From Burkholderiales bacterium (lineage in GTDB: Bacteria > Pseudomonadota > Gammaproteobacteria > Burkholderiales > Burkholderiaceae_E), in the NCBI GenBank assembly GCA_947487165.1, contig CANKWX010000012.1, positions 1 to 64,000 on the forward strand: a stretch of 64,000 nt of DNA. The letters are read 5' to 3'. Position 1 is the first letter of the stretch; each line of letters starts with the position of its first letter. The position numbers and the translations under genes were made by a program. Under the pieces are notes generated by a model that saw nothing but the letters and a program-made list of their open reading frames with translations, was not told where the DNA came from and searched no databases. Positions 50,918-61,069 of this stretch are shown in pieces.

Positions 50918-53143
50918 ATGGACATGAACACTCGACCCCAGAAAGACAACTTTACCGCGGCGAACACCGACCGCACCGAGTCGACCGCAGTACGCATCGA
51001 CAGGATGGACTGCCCGACCGAAGAGACGCTCATCCGCAAGCGGCTCGCCTCCGAACCGACGGTCCTCGACGTACGCTTCGACCTCCTCGCCCGGCTACTC
51101 ACGGTCACGCACGTGGCGGGCGCGCGTGCGAAGCTTCTTGCCGCGCTCGACGACGTCGACATGGGCGGAGAGGTCGTCAACCCCTCCGGCGAACCGAAAC
51201 CGTCCATCGAGCCGGAGCCCGCAAGTGGATGGCTGACCGACAACGCACGCCTCCTTGCGGGCGGCGCCGCAGCCATCGCAGCCGAGCTGGTCGCGTTCTC
51301 GGTCGGCGACACCGCGTGGCCGGCGCTTGCGCTCGCCCTGGCCGCCATCGGCCTCACCGGACTGTCAACCTACCGAAAGGGCTGGGTCGCCTTGCGCCAG
51401 CGCACGCTGAACATTAATGCGCTGATGTCCATCGCAGTCACCGGCGCCGTGCTCATCGGGCAGTGGCCCGAGGCGGCGATGGTGATGGTGCTCTTCGCGC
51501 TCGCCGAGGCCATCGAGGCACGCTCGCTCGCGCGGGCGCGCCGGGCGGTCGAGGGCCTGATGGCGATGGCGCCTGAGACCGCGGCGGTTCACGGAGCGGA
51601 CGGCTGGAGCGTGCAGCCGGTCGCGGCAGTCCCGGTCGGTGCACGCGTACGAGTGCGACCCGGCGAGCGCGTTCCGCTGGACGGGCATGTCCTTTCAGGG
51701 CACGCCACCGTCGACCAGGCGCCTATCACCGGCGAGAGCGTGCCCGTGGAGAAGGCGCCGGGCGATGCCCTTTTCGCGGGCAGCATCAACGAGGACGGCG
51801 AGTTCGAGTACGAGACCACCGCGACCGCGGACGGCTCGACGCTCGCGCGTATCGTGCGTGCGGTGCAGGAGGCGCAGGCCACGCAGGCGCCCACGCAGCG
51901 CTTCGTCGACCGGTTCTCGGCGTGGTACACGCCGGCGGTCGTCGCCGTCGCCGTCGCGGTCGCGCTCGTGCCGCCGCTGGTGACGGGCGGCGGCTGGCTC
52001 GACTGGCTCTATCGAGCGCTGGTAATGCTCGTGGTCGCCTGCCCGTGCGCACTGGTCATCTCGACGCCGGTGACGGTCGTATCGGGCCTGACCGCGGCCG
52101 CGCGCCGCGGCATCCTGGTCAAGGGCGGACTGTTCCTGGAGCGCGGACACGACCTGACCGCGATGGCGCTCGACAAGACCGGGACGCTGACCCACGGGCG
52201 TCCCGCGGTGACCGAGGTCGTCGCGCTCGACGGCGCCGACGCATCGAAGCTGCTCCTGGCCGCGGCGCTCGCGTCGCGCAGCGACCATCCCGTGTCGCGA
52301 GCCATCGCCGCGCACTTCGCAGGCACGGACACGCTGCCTGCGGTCGAGGCGTTCGGCGCGGTCAAGGGCCGCGGCGTGGCCGGTCGCATCGACGGCATGC
52401 AGGTCCGGCTCGGCAACCACCGCATGGTCGAGGAGACGGGAGCCTGCTCGCCCGGCTTCGAGGCTCGGCTGCGCGCGCTCGAGGAGAAGGGCCAGACGGC
52501 AGTCGTGCTGATTGAGGGCCTACGACCACTCGCACTCTTCGCGGTCGCCGACACGCTGCGGCCAGAGAGCGTCGAGGCCGTGCAGGCGCTGAAGGCGCTC
52601 GGCGTCAGGCCGATGATTCTCACCGGTGACAACCGTCACACGGCCGAGGCCATCGCGCGGCAGGTCGGCATCGACGACGTCCGAGCTGAGCTGCTCCCCG
52701 AGGACAAGCTCGCGGTGGTCTCGCAGGCGCAGGCCGACGGCGCTCGCATCGGCATGGTCGGAGATGGCATCAACGATGCACCGGCGCTCGCGAAGGCCGA
52801 CATCGGCTTCGCGATGGCCGCCGCCGGCACCGACACTGCCATCGAGACCGCGGACGTCGCGCTGATGGACGACGACCCGCGCAAGCTCGCCGAGTTCGTC
52901 CGACTGTCCCGGGCTACCCGGGCCGTGCTGTGGCAGAACATCGTGCTGGCCATCGGCCTCAAGGCGGTGTTCCTCGCGCTGACGTTGACGGGACACGCGA
53001 CGCTCTGGATGGCCGTGTTCGCCGATGTTGGAACGAGCCTTCTCGTCGTGTTCAACGGCATGCGGCTGCTGAGGTACGGCAGCGTTCGCCGCGCGCCCCT
53101 GGATGAATCGGCCCGGAAATCAGCCGGAAAGGCGCTTTCATGA
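50918..53143 (+). CDS. cadA: Zn/Cd/Pb-exporting P1B-type ATPase (CadA/ZntA)
   Basis: A 741-residue P-type ATPase. The N-terminal metal-binding domain is reduced (VRIDRMDCPTEETLIRKRL, one Cys in the MDCPTEE form). Other motifs are the actuator PITGESVPVEK, the transmembrane CPCAL, the phosphorylation site DKTGT, SDHPVSRAI for nucleotide binding and GDGINDAPAL. The last membrane helices have LKAVFLALTLTGHATLWMAVFADVGTS, in which the Lys and Asp are hallmarks of the Zn/Cd/Pb class. It exports divalent cations from the cytoplasm. No ribosome site precedes ATG 50918 or the ATG at 50924. Confidence 0.95.
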   Translation: MDMNTRPQKDNFTAANTDRTESTAVRIDRMDCPTEETLIRKRLASEPTVLDVRFDLLARLLTVTHVAGARAKLLAALDDVDMGGEVVNPSGEPKPSIEPEPASGWLTDNARLLAGGAAAIAAELVAFSVGDTAWPALALALAAIGLTGLSTYRKGWVALRQRTLNINALMSIAVTGAVLIGQWPEAAMVMVLFALAEAIEARSLARARRAVEGLMAMAPETAAVHGADGWSVQPVAAVPVGARVRVRPGERVPLDGHVLSGHATVDQAPITGESVPVEKAPGDALFAGSINEDGEFEYETTATADGSTLARIVRAVQEAQATQAPTQRFVDRFSAWYTPAVVAVAVAVALVPPLVTGGGWLDWLYRALVMLVVACPCALVISTPVTVVSGLTAAARRGILVKGGLFLERGHDLTAMALDKTGTLTHGRPAVTEVVALDGADASKLLLAAALASRSDHPVSRAIAAHFAGTDTLPAVEAFGAVKGRGVAGRIDGMQVRLGNHRMVEETGACSPGFEARLRALEEKGQTAVVLIEGLRPLALFAVADTLRPESVEAVQALKALGVRPMILTGDNRHTAEAIARQVGIDDVRAELLPEDKLAVVSQAQADGARIGMVGDGINDAPALAKADIGFAMAAAGTDTAIETADVALMDDDPRKLAEFVRLSRATRAVLWQNIVLAIGLKAVFLALTLTGHATLWMAVFADVGTSLLVVFNGMRLLRYGSVRRAPLDESARKSAGKALS

Positions 53144-53241
53144 CCGCGGCCTCGAGCGCTCAGGTACCTTGAACTTGAGTGTTCGTAAGCCACGGTGGGA
53201 AACCTGCATGCCCCTCTGCCCGTCCGGTAGACTTCTCCGAA

Positions 53242-53637
53242 ATGTCCCGGCGCCGCATCCACCGTCTGACGACCACCCTGGCACTGGTGGCTTCTCTGCT
53301 GCTGTCGCAGTGGGCGATGGCGAACTACGTGTGCCCCGTCGAAGCGCAGGCGGAGGCGGTGAAGCAGGCCATGCTCGAACGCATGGCGGCGGGCGAACCC
53401 TGCAACGGCATGGACGAAGCCCAACCGGCGATGTGCCACCAGCACGTCATGGGCAGTCCACAGTCGCTGGAAGCGTCGGGCTTTCCGCCCCTGACGCTGC
53501 CGGCCGTCATCCACCTAGTCATCCTGCCCGTGCTCGTGAACGAGCCCGGCGGCCATCCGACCGCCGCGGCGCCGCTCGTCGAGCCGCGCCCGCCTCCCGC
53601 CGCGCTGTTCCTGTCGACCCTCCGGCTGCGAGTCTGA
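53242..53637 (+). CDS. Small secreted Cys/Met-rich protein before the cus operon
   Basis: A 131-residue protein starting MSRRRIHRLTTTLALVASLLLSQWAMAN, a clear signal peptide. The mature part has YVCPVEAQ, AAGEPCNGMDEAQPAMCHQHVM (possible Cu ligands) and a hydrophobic segment (LPAVIHLVILPVLVN). Small proteins like this sit ahead of copper efflux genes in related bacteria and may sense or buffer copper; this is inference. It is 70 nt before the cusC start. Confidence 0.65.
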   Translation: MSRRRIHRLTTTLALVASLLLSQWAMANYVCPVEAQAEAVKQAMLERMAAGEPCNGMDEAQPAMCHQHVMGSPQSLEASGFPPLTLPAVIHLVILPVLVNEPGGHPTAAAPLVEPRPPPAALFLSTLRLRV

Positions 53638-53706
53638 CCTTCGCCGATTGAACGATGCGAGCGCGTCCGCGCGCTCGGGTGTGTTCCGTTCGTCTGCGGA
53701 GTGTCC

Positions 53707-54939
53707 ATGTCCATCCTTGCCCTGCGTGCAGCCGTCGTGGTTGCCGCGCTCCTGCCGGTGCTGGCTGCGAGCCAGCCCCTGACCCTTCAACATGCGCTCG
53801 AGCTTGCGAGTCGGCGGTCCGAAGCCGCCGCCGCGGCACGCGCCGGTGCCACGAGCGCGACCGAGACCGCCCGGGCCGCTGGCCGGCTGCCCGACCCAAT
53901 GTTCCGCATCGGCGTCGAGAACCTGCCGGTCACCGGGCCGGACCGCTTCAACCCCAGTGCCGACTTCATGACCATGAAGCGCGTCGGCATCAGCCAGGAA
54001 TGGCTGTCCCGAGACAAGCGCGCGGCGCGGGAAGCGGCCGCCCTCGCGAGCGTCGAGCGCGAATCGGTGCAGGCCCGCAGCGTCGAGGCCGACACGCGTC
54101 TGCAGACGGCACTCGCCTTTCTCGACGCATGGTTCGCCCAAGCCGCGCTCGACATCGCCGAACGGAGCGAGCGCAATCTTCGGGAGGAGCTCGAGGTGGC
54201 GCGTGCCCGAATGTCCGCGGGCCCCGGGTTCGCGACGGAGACGCTTGCCCTGACCACCGCCCGCGGGCTCGCCGAGGATGCGACGGACGAGGCGCGACAG
54301 CAGCACGCCGCAGCGATGACCGAACTGAGGCGCTGGGTGGGCGACGAGGTCACCGAACTGTCGTCGCCCGGGCGTCTCGAGCCTCCCTCCGAAGCACAGT
54401 ACCTCGCCTCGCATCCGACGCTCGTCGCCCTCGGCCGTGACATCGAGGTGAACCGCCGCGTCGCGGAGGCCACGGCGTCCGAGCGCACGTCGAACTGGAC
54501 TTGGGAAGTCGCCTACAGCCAGCGCACCGGTTTCTCGGACATGGTGTCCGTCGGCGTGAGCATCCCGCTGCAGGTCGCTCCGGCGCAGCGCCAGGACCGG
54601 GACATCGCGGCTCGGCTGGCCCTCGTCGACAAAGCACGCTCGAAGCTCGAGGAGGCCACGCGCGAGGCGGCGGCCGAGTTCCGCCGGTTGAGCGGCGACA
54701 CCGTACGAATGCAGCAACGCATCGAGCGGCTCCGCGCCGGAGTGCTCTCGCCCGCCCGCCAACGCGCGGTCGTCTCGTTGACGGCGTATCGCGGCAATCA
54801 GATGCCCCTGGCGAGCTTTTTCGAAGCCCGCAACGCGGAGGTCGACGCGCACAGGAAACTGCTCTCGCTGGAGCGGGAGCTGGCACGGACTCAGGCCCGC
54901 CTCGCGTTCAGGCCCTTCGCTCACGGAGTCGAGCGATGA
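53707..54939 (+). CDS. cusC: CusC-like outer-membrane efflux protein (TolC family)
   Basis: A 410-residue TolC-family protein with a signal peptide (MSILALRAAVVVAALLPVLAASQ). Family segments are PDPMFRIGVENLPVTGPDRF, FMTMKRVGISQEWLSRDKR, ARSVEADTRLQTALAFLDAWFAQ and the second repeat ending ERELARTQARLAF. ATG 53707 has GGAG five bases upstream; GTG 53701 is possible. It forms the outer channel for the Cu/Ag pump, and its stop overlaps the adaptor start. Confidence 0.9.
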   Translation: MSILALRAAVVVAALLPVLAASQPLTLQHALELASRRSEAAAAARAGATSATETARAAGRLPDPMFRIGVENLPVTGPDRFNPSADFMTMKRVGISQEWLSRDKRAAREAAALASVERESVQARSVEADTRLQTALAFLDAWFAQAALDIAERSERNLREELEVARARMSAGPGFATETLALTTARGLAEDATDEARQQHAAAMTELRRWVGDEVTELSSPGRLEPPSEAQYLASHPTLVALGRDIEVNRRVAEATASERTSNWTWEVAYSQRTGFSDMVSVGVSIPLQVAPAQRQDRDIAARLALVDKARSKLEEATREAAAEFRRLSGDTVRMQQRIERLRAGVLSPARQRAVVSLTAYRGNQMPLASFFEARNAEVDAHRKLLSLERELARTQARLAFRPFAHGVER

Positions 54940-56432
54940 ATCGAATCGCAGTGGTCGCCCTGTCCGTTGCCGCGGGCGCTGCCCTAGCCTCCGGAGGCTA
55001 CTGGCTCGGCACGCGCAACGTGGGAGTCGGACACCAGACCGCACCGGCTGCCGATGTGGCATCGAAACCCTCGCAAGGCGAGCGCAAGGTCCTGTATTGG
55101 CACGACCCGATGGTCCCGGGGCCGCGCTTCGACAAGCCCGGCAAGTCGCCGTTCATGGAAATGCAGCTTGTGCCGGTCTACGAGGACGAGGCCTCCGACT
55201 CCGGCGTGAGGGTCGCCCCGGGCATCCAGCAGAACCTGGGCATCCGGACGGTGGCGGTCGCACGCTCGCAGGTGTCGGCCGCGTTCGATGCCATCGGCAC
55301 CGTCCAGTTCGACGAACGGCAGGTCGCTGCGGTCCAGACGAGGGTGCCGGGTTACGTCGAGCGTCTGTTCGTACGTGCGCCCATGGAGCGCGTGGTCGCC
55401 GGTCAGGCGCTCGCGACGCTCTTCGCGCCCGATTGGCTGGGGCCGCTTGGCGAGCTGGCCGCGCTCAAGCGCGCGGGGGTCGACCCCGACCTGGTCGCAG
55501 CGGCCCGCGAGCGGACGCAGGCGCTGTCGATACCGCCGGAGCTCATGCGCCGAGCGGAGGCCGGGGAGCCAATCACGGGCCGGTTCACCGTCTTGGCGCC
55601 GAGCGCTGGCGTCGTCGCCGAACTTGGCGTCCGCGAGGGCGCGGCCGTAGCGCCCGGGACCACGCTGTTCCGCATCGCCGGGCTGCAGCGGGTGTGGGCC
55701 ATCGCGGAAATTCCCGAGTCCCAAGCGGTGCGCCTCGCTCGGGGCCAGCGGGTCAAGGCCGCGCTGCAGGCGGACCCCTCGCAGACGTTCTCGGGCGAGC
55801 TCAAGGAGCTGCTGCCGCAGGTCAACGAGAGCACGCGCACGCTGCAGGCCCGCTTCGAGGTTGACAACCGCGCCGGCAGGCTCGTGCCCGGCATGCTGCT
55901 GCGGCTCGAAGTCACCGGCCCGACCACCTCGCGACTGGTCGTGCCCGCCGAAGCCGTCATCCGCACCGGGACGCGCGCGGTGGCGCTCGTGCGACGGGAC
56001 GAGCGGACCTTCGAGCCGCGCGAGGTGAAGCTCGGCGCGGACCTGGGCGACCTGCTCGAGGTCACCGAGGGCCTCTCCGAAGGCGAGCAGGTGGTCGCCA
56101 GCGGACAGTTCCTCGTCGACTCCGAGGCGCGCCTACGGTCGGTGCTCGGGTCGATGGCGGCCGCGGGCAGCCCGTCCGCCGCGCCCGCCAAGGCAAGCGC
56201 CACCTACACCACGCGCGGCAAGGTGGAGAGCGTCGACGCCGATGGCGTGCTCATCTCGCACGAGCCGGTGCCCGAGCTCAAGTGGCCGTCGATGACCATG
56301 GGGTTCTCGCGGGCGGACCCGAAGGCGCTGCCGGAGCTCAAGCCCGGCGATGCCATTGAGTTCGAGTTCCGCGAAGGCGGCCCGATGGGCTGGGAGCTGG
56401 TCGCTGCCCGCAGACAGGGACGGGCGAAATGA
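54936..56432 (+). CDS. cusB: CusB/SilB-like adaptor with heavy-metal-binding and C-terminal CusF domains
   Basis: A 498-residue adaptor. After an N-terminal membrane/signal helix there is a heavy-metal-binding motif ([31 protein letters not shown], with the family's WHDPM and MEMQLVPVY). The fusion-protein core follows ([36 protein letters not shown] to [30 protein letters not shown]). Residues about 425-495 are a CusF domain ([33 protein letters not shown]), which keeps the His, the Trp and both Met copper ligands. Such a fusion is known in SilB of Cupriavidus. ATGA overlaps join it to both neighbours. Confidence 0.92.
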   Translation: MNRIAVVALSVAAGAALASGGYWLGTRNVGVGHQTAPAADVASKPSQGERKVLYWHDPMVPGPRFDKPGKSPFMEMQLVPVYEDEASDSGVRVAPGIQQNLGIRTVAVARSQVSAAFDAIGTVQFDERQVAAVQTRVPGYVERLFVRAPMERVVAGQALATLFAPDWLGPLGELAALKRAGVDPDLVAAARERTQALSIPPELMRRAEAGEPITGRFTVLAPSAGVVAELGVREGAAVAPGTTLFRIAGLQRVWAIAEIPESQAVRLARGQRVKAALQADPSQTFSGELKELLPQVNESTRTLQARFEVDNRAGRLVPGMLLRLEVTGPTTSRLVVPAEAVIRTGTRAVALVRRDERTFEPREVKLGADLGDLLEVTEGLSEGEQVVASGQFLVDSEARLRSVLGSMAAAGSPSAAPAKASATYTTRGKVESVDADGVLISHEPVPELKWPSMTMGFSRADPKALPELKPGDAIEFEFREGGPMGWELVAARRQGRAK

Positions 56433-59400
56433 TTGCCGCGCTCATCCGCTGGTCGGTCACGAACCGGTTCCTGGTGCTCGTCGCCACCGCGCTGCTGACC
56501 GCCGCAGGCCTCTGGTCGGTCGCCAGGACGCCGCTCGACGCGCTGCCGGACCTGAGTGACACGCAGGTCATCATCCGCACGCCGTACCCGGGCAAGGCGC
56601 CACAGGTCGTCGAGGACCTCGTGACGTATCCACTGACCACCACGATGCTGAGCGTGCCGGGCGCGCGTGTCGTGCGCGGCTACTCGTTCTTCGGCGACTC
56701 CTTCGTCTACGTGCTGTTCGACGACGGCACCGACCCTTACTGGGCCCGCTCGCGCGTGGTCGAGTACCTGAACCAGGTCCAGAGCAGGCTGCCGCCGGGC
56801 GCCCCCGCCTCGCTGGGACCGGATGCGACGGGCGTGGGCTGGGTGTTCCAGTACGCGCTGGTCGACCGCTCGGGCCGTCACGACATCTCCCAGCTTCGGG
56901 CGCTCAACGACTGGTTCCTGCGATTCGAGCTGAAGACCGTGCAAGACGTCGCCGAGGTGGCGAGCGTCGGCGGCATGGTCCGCCAGTTCCAAGTGGTGCT
57001 CGACCCGGACCGCATGCGAGCGCTCGGTGTCACCCAGTCGATGGTCACCGAGGCGATTCGGCGGGCGAACCAGTCCGCGGGCGGGTCGGTCCTTGAGATG
57101 GCCGAAGCCGAGTACATGGTCAGGTCGACGGGCTTCCTGCGCTCGCTGCAGGACTTCCGCGCCATTCCGGTGACCTTGTCGGGCTCCACCCCGGTGATGC
57201 TGCACGACGTCGCCTTCGTTCAGCTGGGTCCGGAGATGCGCCGGGGCGTGGCCGAGCTCGATGGCGAGGGCGAAGTCGCGGGCGGCATCGTCGTGATGCG
57301 CTCGGGCAAGAACGCACGGGCGACCATCGAGGCGGTCAAGACGAAGCTCGACACGCTGCGCGCGGGCCTGCCGCAGGGCGTGGACATCGTGACGACCTAC
57401 GACCGTTCGCAGCTCATCGACCGCGCGGTCGCGAACCTCGGCTGGAAGCTGGCGGAGGAGTTCCTGGTCGTCGCGCTCGTCTGCGCGGTGTTCCTTTTTC
57501 ACCTACGCTCCGCGTTGGTCGCCGTCGTAGCGCTGCCCATCGGCGTGCTCGCGGCGTTCATCGTCATGCAGTGGCAGGGCATCAACGCGAACATCATGTC
57601 GCTGGGCGGCATCGCCATCGCTATCGGCGCAATGGTCGATGCGTCCATCGTGATGGTCGAGAACGCGCACAAGCACCTCGAGGCGTTCGAGGAGACCCAC
57701 AGCCGCAGGCCGTACGCCGCCGAGCGATGGCGACTGGTCACCGATGCGTCGGTCGAAGTGGGGCCGGCGCTCTTCTTCTCGCTGCTCGTCATCACGCTGT
57801 CCTTCGTCCCGGTCTTCACGCTTGAGGCTCAGGAGGGGCGGCTCTTCTCTCCCCTGGCGTTCACCAAGACCTACGCGATGGCCGCCGCTGCTGGCCTGTC
57901 CGTGACGCTGGTGCCTGTGCTGATGGGCTACCTGATTCGGGGGCGCATCCCGCACGAGCACGCCAACCCGGTCAACCGAATCCTCATCGCGGTCTATCGT
58001 CCGGTGCTCGATGCGGTGCTCCGGTTCCCGGTCCTGACGCTCCTGACGGCCGCCGCGGTGCTGGCGCTCACGGTTGTTCCGATGCAGCGGCTGGGCGGCG
58101 AGTTCCTGCCGCCGCTGGACGAGGGTGACCTGCTGTACATGCCCTCCGCGCTACCGGGCCTGTCGGTCACGAAGGCCTCGGAACTTCTGCAAGTGACCGA
58201 CCGGCTCATCAAGACCGTTCCGGAAGTCGCCCGAGTCTTCGGCAAGGCGGGACGCGCGGACACGGCGACCGACCCCGCGCCGCTGGAGATGTTCGAGACG
58301 ACCATCCAGTTCAAGCCACGCGAGCAGTGGCGGCCCGGGATGACCCCGGACAAGCTCGTCGAGGAACTCGACCGTGTGGTGAAGGTGCCGGGCCTGACGA
58401 ATGTGTGGGTGCCACCCATCCGCAACCGCATCGACATGCTGGCGACCGGTATCAAGAGCCCCGTCGGCATCAAGGTGGCCGGTCCCGACCTCGCGACCAT
58501 CGACCGGTTGACCGCGCGCATCGAGGGCGCGGTGAAGCCGGTGCCGGGCGTCTCATCGGCACTGGCCGAGCGGCTGGTCGGCGGACGTTACGTGGACGTC
58601 GAGGTCGACCGCGCCGCGGCCGCCCGCTTCGGCATGTCGGTGCAGGACGTCCAGTCCATCGTTTCGACCGCCGTGGGCGGCGACAACGTCGGAGAGGTCA
58701 TCCAGGGGCGCGAGCGTTATCCCATCAACGTCCGCTATCCGCGCGAGATTCGAGACTCGCTGCAGCGCCTGAGGGAACTGCCGGTGGTCACCGAACGCGG
58801 GGCGCGAATCCAGCTTCAGGACGTCGCGCGCATCCGCATCGACGAGGGCCCACCGATGCTGCGCAGCGAGAATGCCCGACTGTCGGGCTGGGTCTACGTC
58901 GACGTGCGGGGCCGGGACCTGCGGTCGGTAGTGAAGGACCTGCAGGCGACCGTCTCTGCGAAGGTCGACATCCCGGCAGGCTATTCGGTCTCGTGGTCCG
59001 GGCAGTTCGAGTACCTCGAGCGGGCAAGCCAGCGTCTGAAGGTCGTGGTGCCGGCCACGCTCGCCGTCATCTTCCTGCTGCTCTACCTGCTCTTTCGCTC
59101 CTTCAAGGACGCGTCGCTCGTCATGCTCGCGGTGCCGTTCTCACTGGTGGGCGGGTTCTGGCTCGTCTGGGCACTGGGGCACGCGCTGTCGGTCGCGACG
59201 GCGGTCGGATTCATCGCGCTGGCCGGAGTCGCGGCGGAGTTCGGCGTCGTCATGCTGGTGTATCTGCAAGGCGCGTGGTCACGCCGACTCGCTGCCGGGG
59301 AGCCCGACGACGATGCGACGCTGCTTGCGGCGATTCGCGAGGGCGCGGTACAGCGGGTGCGGCCCAAGGCGATGACGGTCGCGGTCGTGCTCGGTGGGCT

Positions 59401-59620
59401 GCTCCCCATCCTGTGGACAGGCGGAACCGGTTCGGAAGTGATGGGCCGAATCGCCGCTCCGATGGTCGGCGGCATGGTCACCGCGCCCTTGCTCAGCATG
59501 CTGGTCGTGCCGGCAGCCTGGTACCTCATCCATCGACGTCGCGCGGGGCGCTCGCGAGCGGCCAATGCGGCCGGCTCGGTGGCGCTCGACGCCCGTTTCA
59601 CTGAAGTAGACAACCGATGA
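56429..59620 (+). CDS. cusA: Cu(I)/Ag(I) RND efflux pump (CusA)
   Basis: A 1063-residue HME-RND pump. The TM4 signature [21 protein letters not shown] is that of the Cu/Ag (CusA/SilA) group. Early periplasmic motifs are [31 protein letters not shown] and [25 protein letters not shown]. The second loop has [21 protein letters not shown], and the C-terminus shows the last TMs ([19 protein letters not shown]). It exports monovalent copper and silver from periplasm and cytoplasm. Both ends overlap neighbours by ATGA, so the pump, adaptor and CusF are made as one unit. Confidence 0.94.
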   Translation: MIAALIRWSVTNRFLVLVATALLTAAGLWSVARTPLDALPDLSDTQVIIRTPYPGKAPQVVEDLVTYPLTTTMLSVPGARVVRGYSFFGDSFVYVLFDDGTDPYWARSRVVEYLNQVQSRLPPGAPASLGPDATGVGWVFQYALVDRSGRHDISQLRALNDWFLRFELKTVQDVAEVASVGGMVRQFQVVLDPDRMRALGVTQSMVTEAIRRANQSAGGSVLEMAEAEYMVRSTGFLRSLQDFRAIPVTLSGSTPVMLHDVAFVQLGPEMRRGVAELDGEGEVAGGIVVMRSGKNARATIEAVKTKLDTLRAGLPQGVDIVTTYDRSQLIDRAVANLGWKLAEEFLVVALVCAVFLFHLRSALVAVVALPIGVLAAFIVMQWQGINANIMSLGGIAIAIGAMVDASIVMVENAHKHLEAFEETHSRRPYAAERWRLVTDASVEVGPALFFSLLVITLSFVPVFTLEAQEGRLFSPLAFTKTYAMAAAAGLSVTLVPVLMGYLIRGRIPHEHANPVNRILIAVYRPVLDAVLRFPVLTLLTAAAVLALTVVPMQRLGGEFLPPLDEGDLLYMPSALPGLSVTKASELLQVTDRLIKTVPEVARVFGKAGRADTATDPAPLEMFETTIQFKPREQWRPGMTPDKLVEELDRVVKVPGLTNVWVPPIRNRIDMLATGIKSPVGIKVAGPDLATIDRLTARIEGAVKPVPGVSSALAERLVGGRYVDVEVDRAAAARFGMSVQDVQSIVSTAVGGDNVGEVIQGRERYPINVRYPREIRDSLQRLRELPVVTERGARIQLQDVARIRIDEGPPMLRSENARLSGWVYVDVRGRDLRSVVKDLQATVSAKVDIPAGYSVSWSGQFEYLERASQRLKVVVPATLAVIFLLLYLLFRSFKDASLVMLAVPFSLVGGFWLVWALGHALSVATAVGFIALAGVAAEFGVVMLVYLQGAWSRRLAAGEPDDDATLLAAIREGAVQRVRPKAMTVAVVLGGLLPILWTGGTGSEVMGRIAAPMVGGMVTAPLLSMLVVPAAWYLIHRRRAGRSRAANAAGSVALDARFTEVDNR

Positions 59621-59946
59621 AGTCATGCCATGCGCTCGCACTCGTGGTCGCGCTCGCGGCCGCCGGCCCCGCTGCTGCACAGCAGACAACGAAGCCCGCA
59701 TCCGCCAGGACATTGGGTGCGATGCCTCTGGTCGACGCGGAAGTGCTCAAGGTGGACGCCGCGAAGGGACTCATCGTTCTGAAGCACGGTGACCTTCCGA
59801 ACCTCGCGATGCCACCGATGACGATGGGATTCGACGTCGTCGACAAGGGGATGCTGTCCGGCATCAAGGCGGGGGACAAAGTCTTGTTCCAAGCGGAAAT
59901 GCGGGACGGCAAGGCGATGGTGACGGCGCTCAAGCCGCGCAAGTAG
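59617..59946 (+). CDS. cusF: CusF-like periplasmic copper/silver chaperone
   Basis: A 109-residue protein with a signal peptide ([22 protein letters not shown]) and one CusF OB-fold ([35 protein letters not shown]). The His in LKHG and the Met pair in MTM are present. The copper-capping Trp of E. coli CusF is replaced by Met (AMPPMTM instead of NWPEMTM). It delivers Cu(I)/Ag(I) to the pump. The start overlaps the cusA stop (ATGA). Confidence 0.9.
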   Translation: MKSCHALALVVALAAAGPAAAQQTTKPASARTLGAMPLVDAEVLKVDAAKGLIVLKHGDLPNLAMPPMTMGFDVVDKGMLSGIKAGDKVLFQAEMRDGKAMVTALKPRK

Positions 59947-60116
59947 GGGCCACTCAGTCGACGAGTTGCTCGCCTCGGACGAGCCGAACGGACGCGCCGA
60001 ACGGCCTACGCCGGTACACCGGCCGATTTCGAATGTCGTCCAGGGCAGGGTCATGCCGCTGGTGCGTCGCGCGCGGAGGCTCAGCCCGAGCCTCGCACCG
60101 CCTCCTGCTCGTCAAG

Positions 60117-60245
60117 CTACGGCCGCCTGTCGAAGAACAGATACTTCGCCGCTGCGGCGCCCACCAGCAGGAGGTCGACCACGACCAGGACCCACACGAG
60201 GCTCATTCCCCACATCACCGGTCCGCCGTTCATCATCGCGTACAT
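60117..60245 (-). CDS. 42-residue single-pass membrane protein
   Basis: A short frame starting MYAMMNGGPVMWGMSLVW, with one transmembrane helix (LVWVLVVVDLLLVGAAAAKYLFF) and a basic end (DRRP). The Met-rich N-terminus and the strong GGGAGGTG site five bases before the ATG make it convincing despite its size. Similar small Met-rich membrane proteins occur beside copper genes; no function is established. It converges on cusF and lies downstream of the gene at 60315. Confidence 0.7.
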   Translation of the reverse strand: MYAMMNGGPVMWGMSLVWVLVVVDLLLVGAAAAKYLFFDRRP

Positions 60246-60314
60246 GACTTCACCTCCCACGCTAAGGGTCTCGGCACGGCGCCTGGCGGGAGATTCGCCA
60301 TGGCGAACGACTCG

Positions 60315-60620
60315 TTACGACCTCACGACGAAACCGAGGAGCAACGCTGCCATCAGGAACATTAGGGCCAGCCAACAGGCGCCGAACAGCATGTGCTCCC
60401 AGTCCGGCTGGACGCGCTGCTCCCGCTCCAAGCGGTGCTTTACAGTCATCCCCAATCCGTGCACCGCGGTACCGACCCCGATGAGCCAATAAACATGGGG
60501 CGCCAAGGCCGCCGGAGCTAGGAGCGCCAGGCCGGCGCCCAAGACGCCCGCGCCAAGGACCGACAGCACCTCTGCATGCTTGATGCTGCCGATACGTTTG
60601 TCCTCGGTGGAGTTGCTCAT
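60315..60620 (-). CDS. Small membrane protein of the copper cluster
   Basis: A 101-residue protein (MSNSTEDKRIGSIKHAEVLS ...) with three likely transmembrane helices: VLGAGVLGAGLALLAPAALA, VYWLIGVGTAVHGLGMTV and MLFGACWLALMFLMAALLLGFV. The start overlaps the stop of the upstream gene (ATGA at 60617-60620), so the pair is coupled. Unknown function. Confidence 0.75.
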   Translation of the reverse strand: MSNSTEDKRIGSIKHAEVLSVLGAGVLGAGLALLAPAALAPHVYWLIGVGTAVHGLGMTVKHRLEREQRVQPDWEHMLFGACWLALMFLMAALLLGFVVRS

Positions 60621-61069
60621 CGGAAGCCTTCGCCGCCGTATGCCTCAAGCACGGTAAACAGTGCTGCCGGAGCAATCAGCCATAGAACGATTGCTGCCGC
60701 GAGCACCCAGCGGAAGTCGGACTGCAGGATGAAGTTCGTGACGGCCATCCAAGTGCACACCGCCAATCCGGCGACCGCGGCGCCACGCCGCACGCGCGTC
60801 GTGGCCCCGGAGGCGACGAGCCATACGACAAGTCCTCCCAGGGCAGCCGCGAACCCGCCCAGCACATCGAAGATATGCCCGAGCCAGGCGACGAGCCCCG
60901 GCAGCGCCGCCGAGGCATCCTGGAGCGACTTGCCGATGAATCGTTCGTCTTCGGGCAGCAGCGGCGGGCGCAGGACGATGAAGTAGAGTCCCACTCCGAG
61001 CAGCCATACTCCGCCGAGCACCAATGCGACATTGGCCGTAACGCCGGCGCGCTTCGTGGTTCCGTTCAT
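60617..61069 (-). CDS. Membrane protein of the copper cluster
   Basis: A 150-residue protein starting MNGTTKRAGVTANVALVLGG, with four hydrophobic helices (the first at residues 10-30, the last WVLAAAIVLWLIAPAALFTVLEAY). Between helices 1 and 2 is a soluble loop (LPEDERFIGKSLQDASAALPGLVAWLGHIFD). Unknown function; coupled to the downstream membrane protein. Its ATG faces the ATG of the patatin gene within a shared CATG. Confidence 0.72.
   Translation of the reverse strand: MNGTTKRAGVTANVALVLGGVWLLGVGLYFIVLRPPLLPEDERFIGKSLQDASAALPGLVAWLGHIFDVLGGFAAALGGLVVWLVASGATTRVRRGAAVAGLAVCTWMAVTNFILQSDFRWVLAAAIVLWLIAPAALFTVLEAYGGEGFR

Noticed and set aside
53144-53241. Copper-responsive (CueR or CusR type) operator upstream of the cus operon
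   Set aside because: The sequence has no convincing MerR-type spacing or CusR-like direct repeat; I could not support a site.
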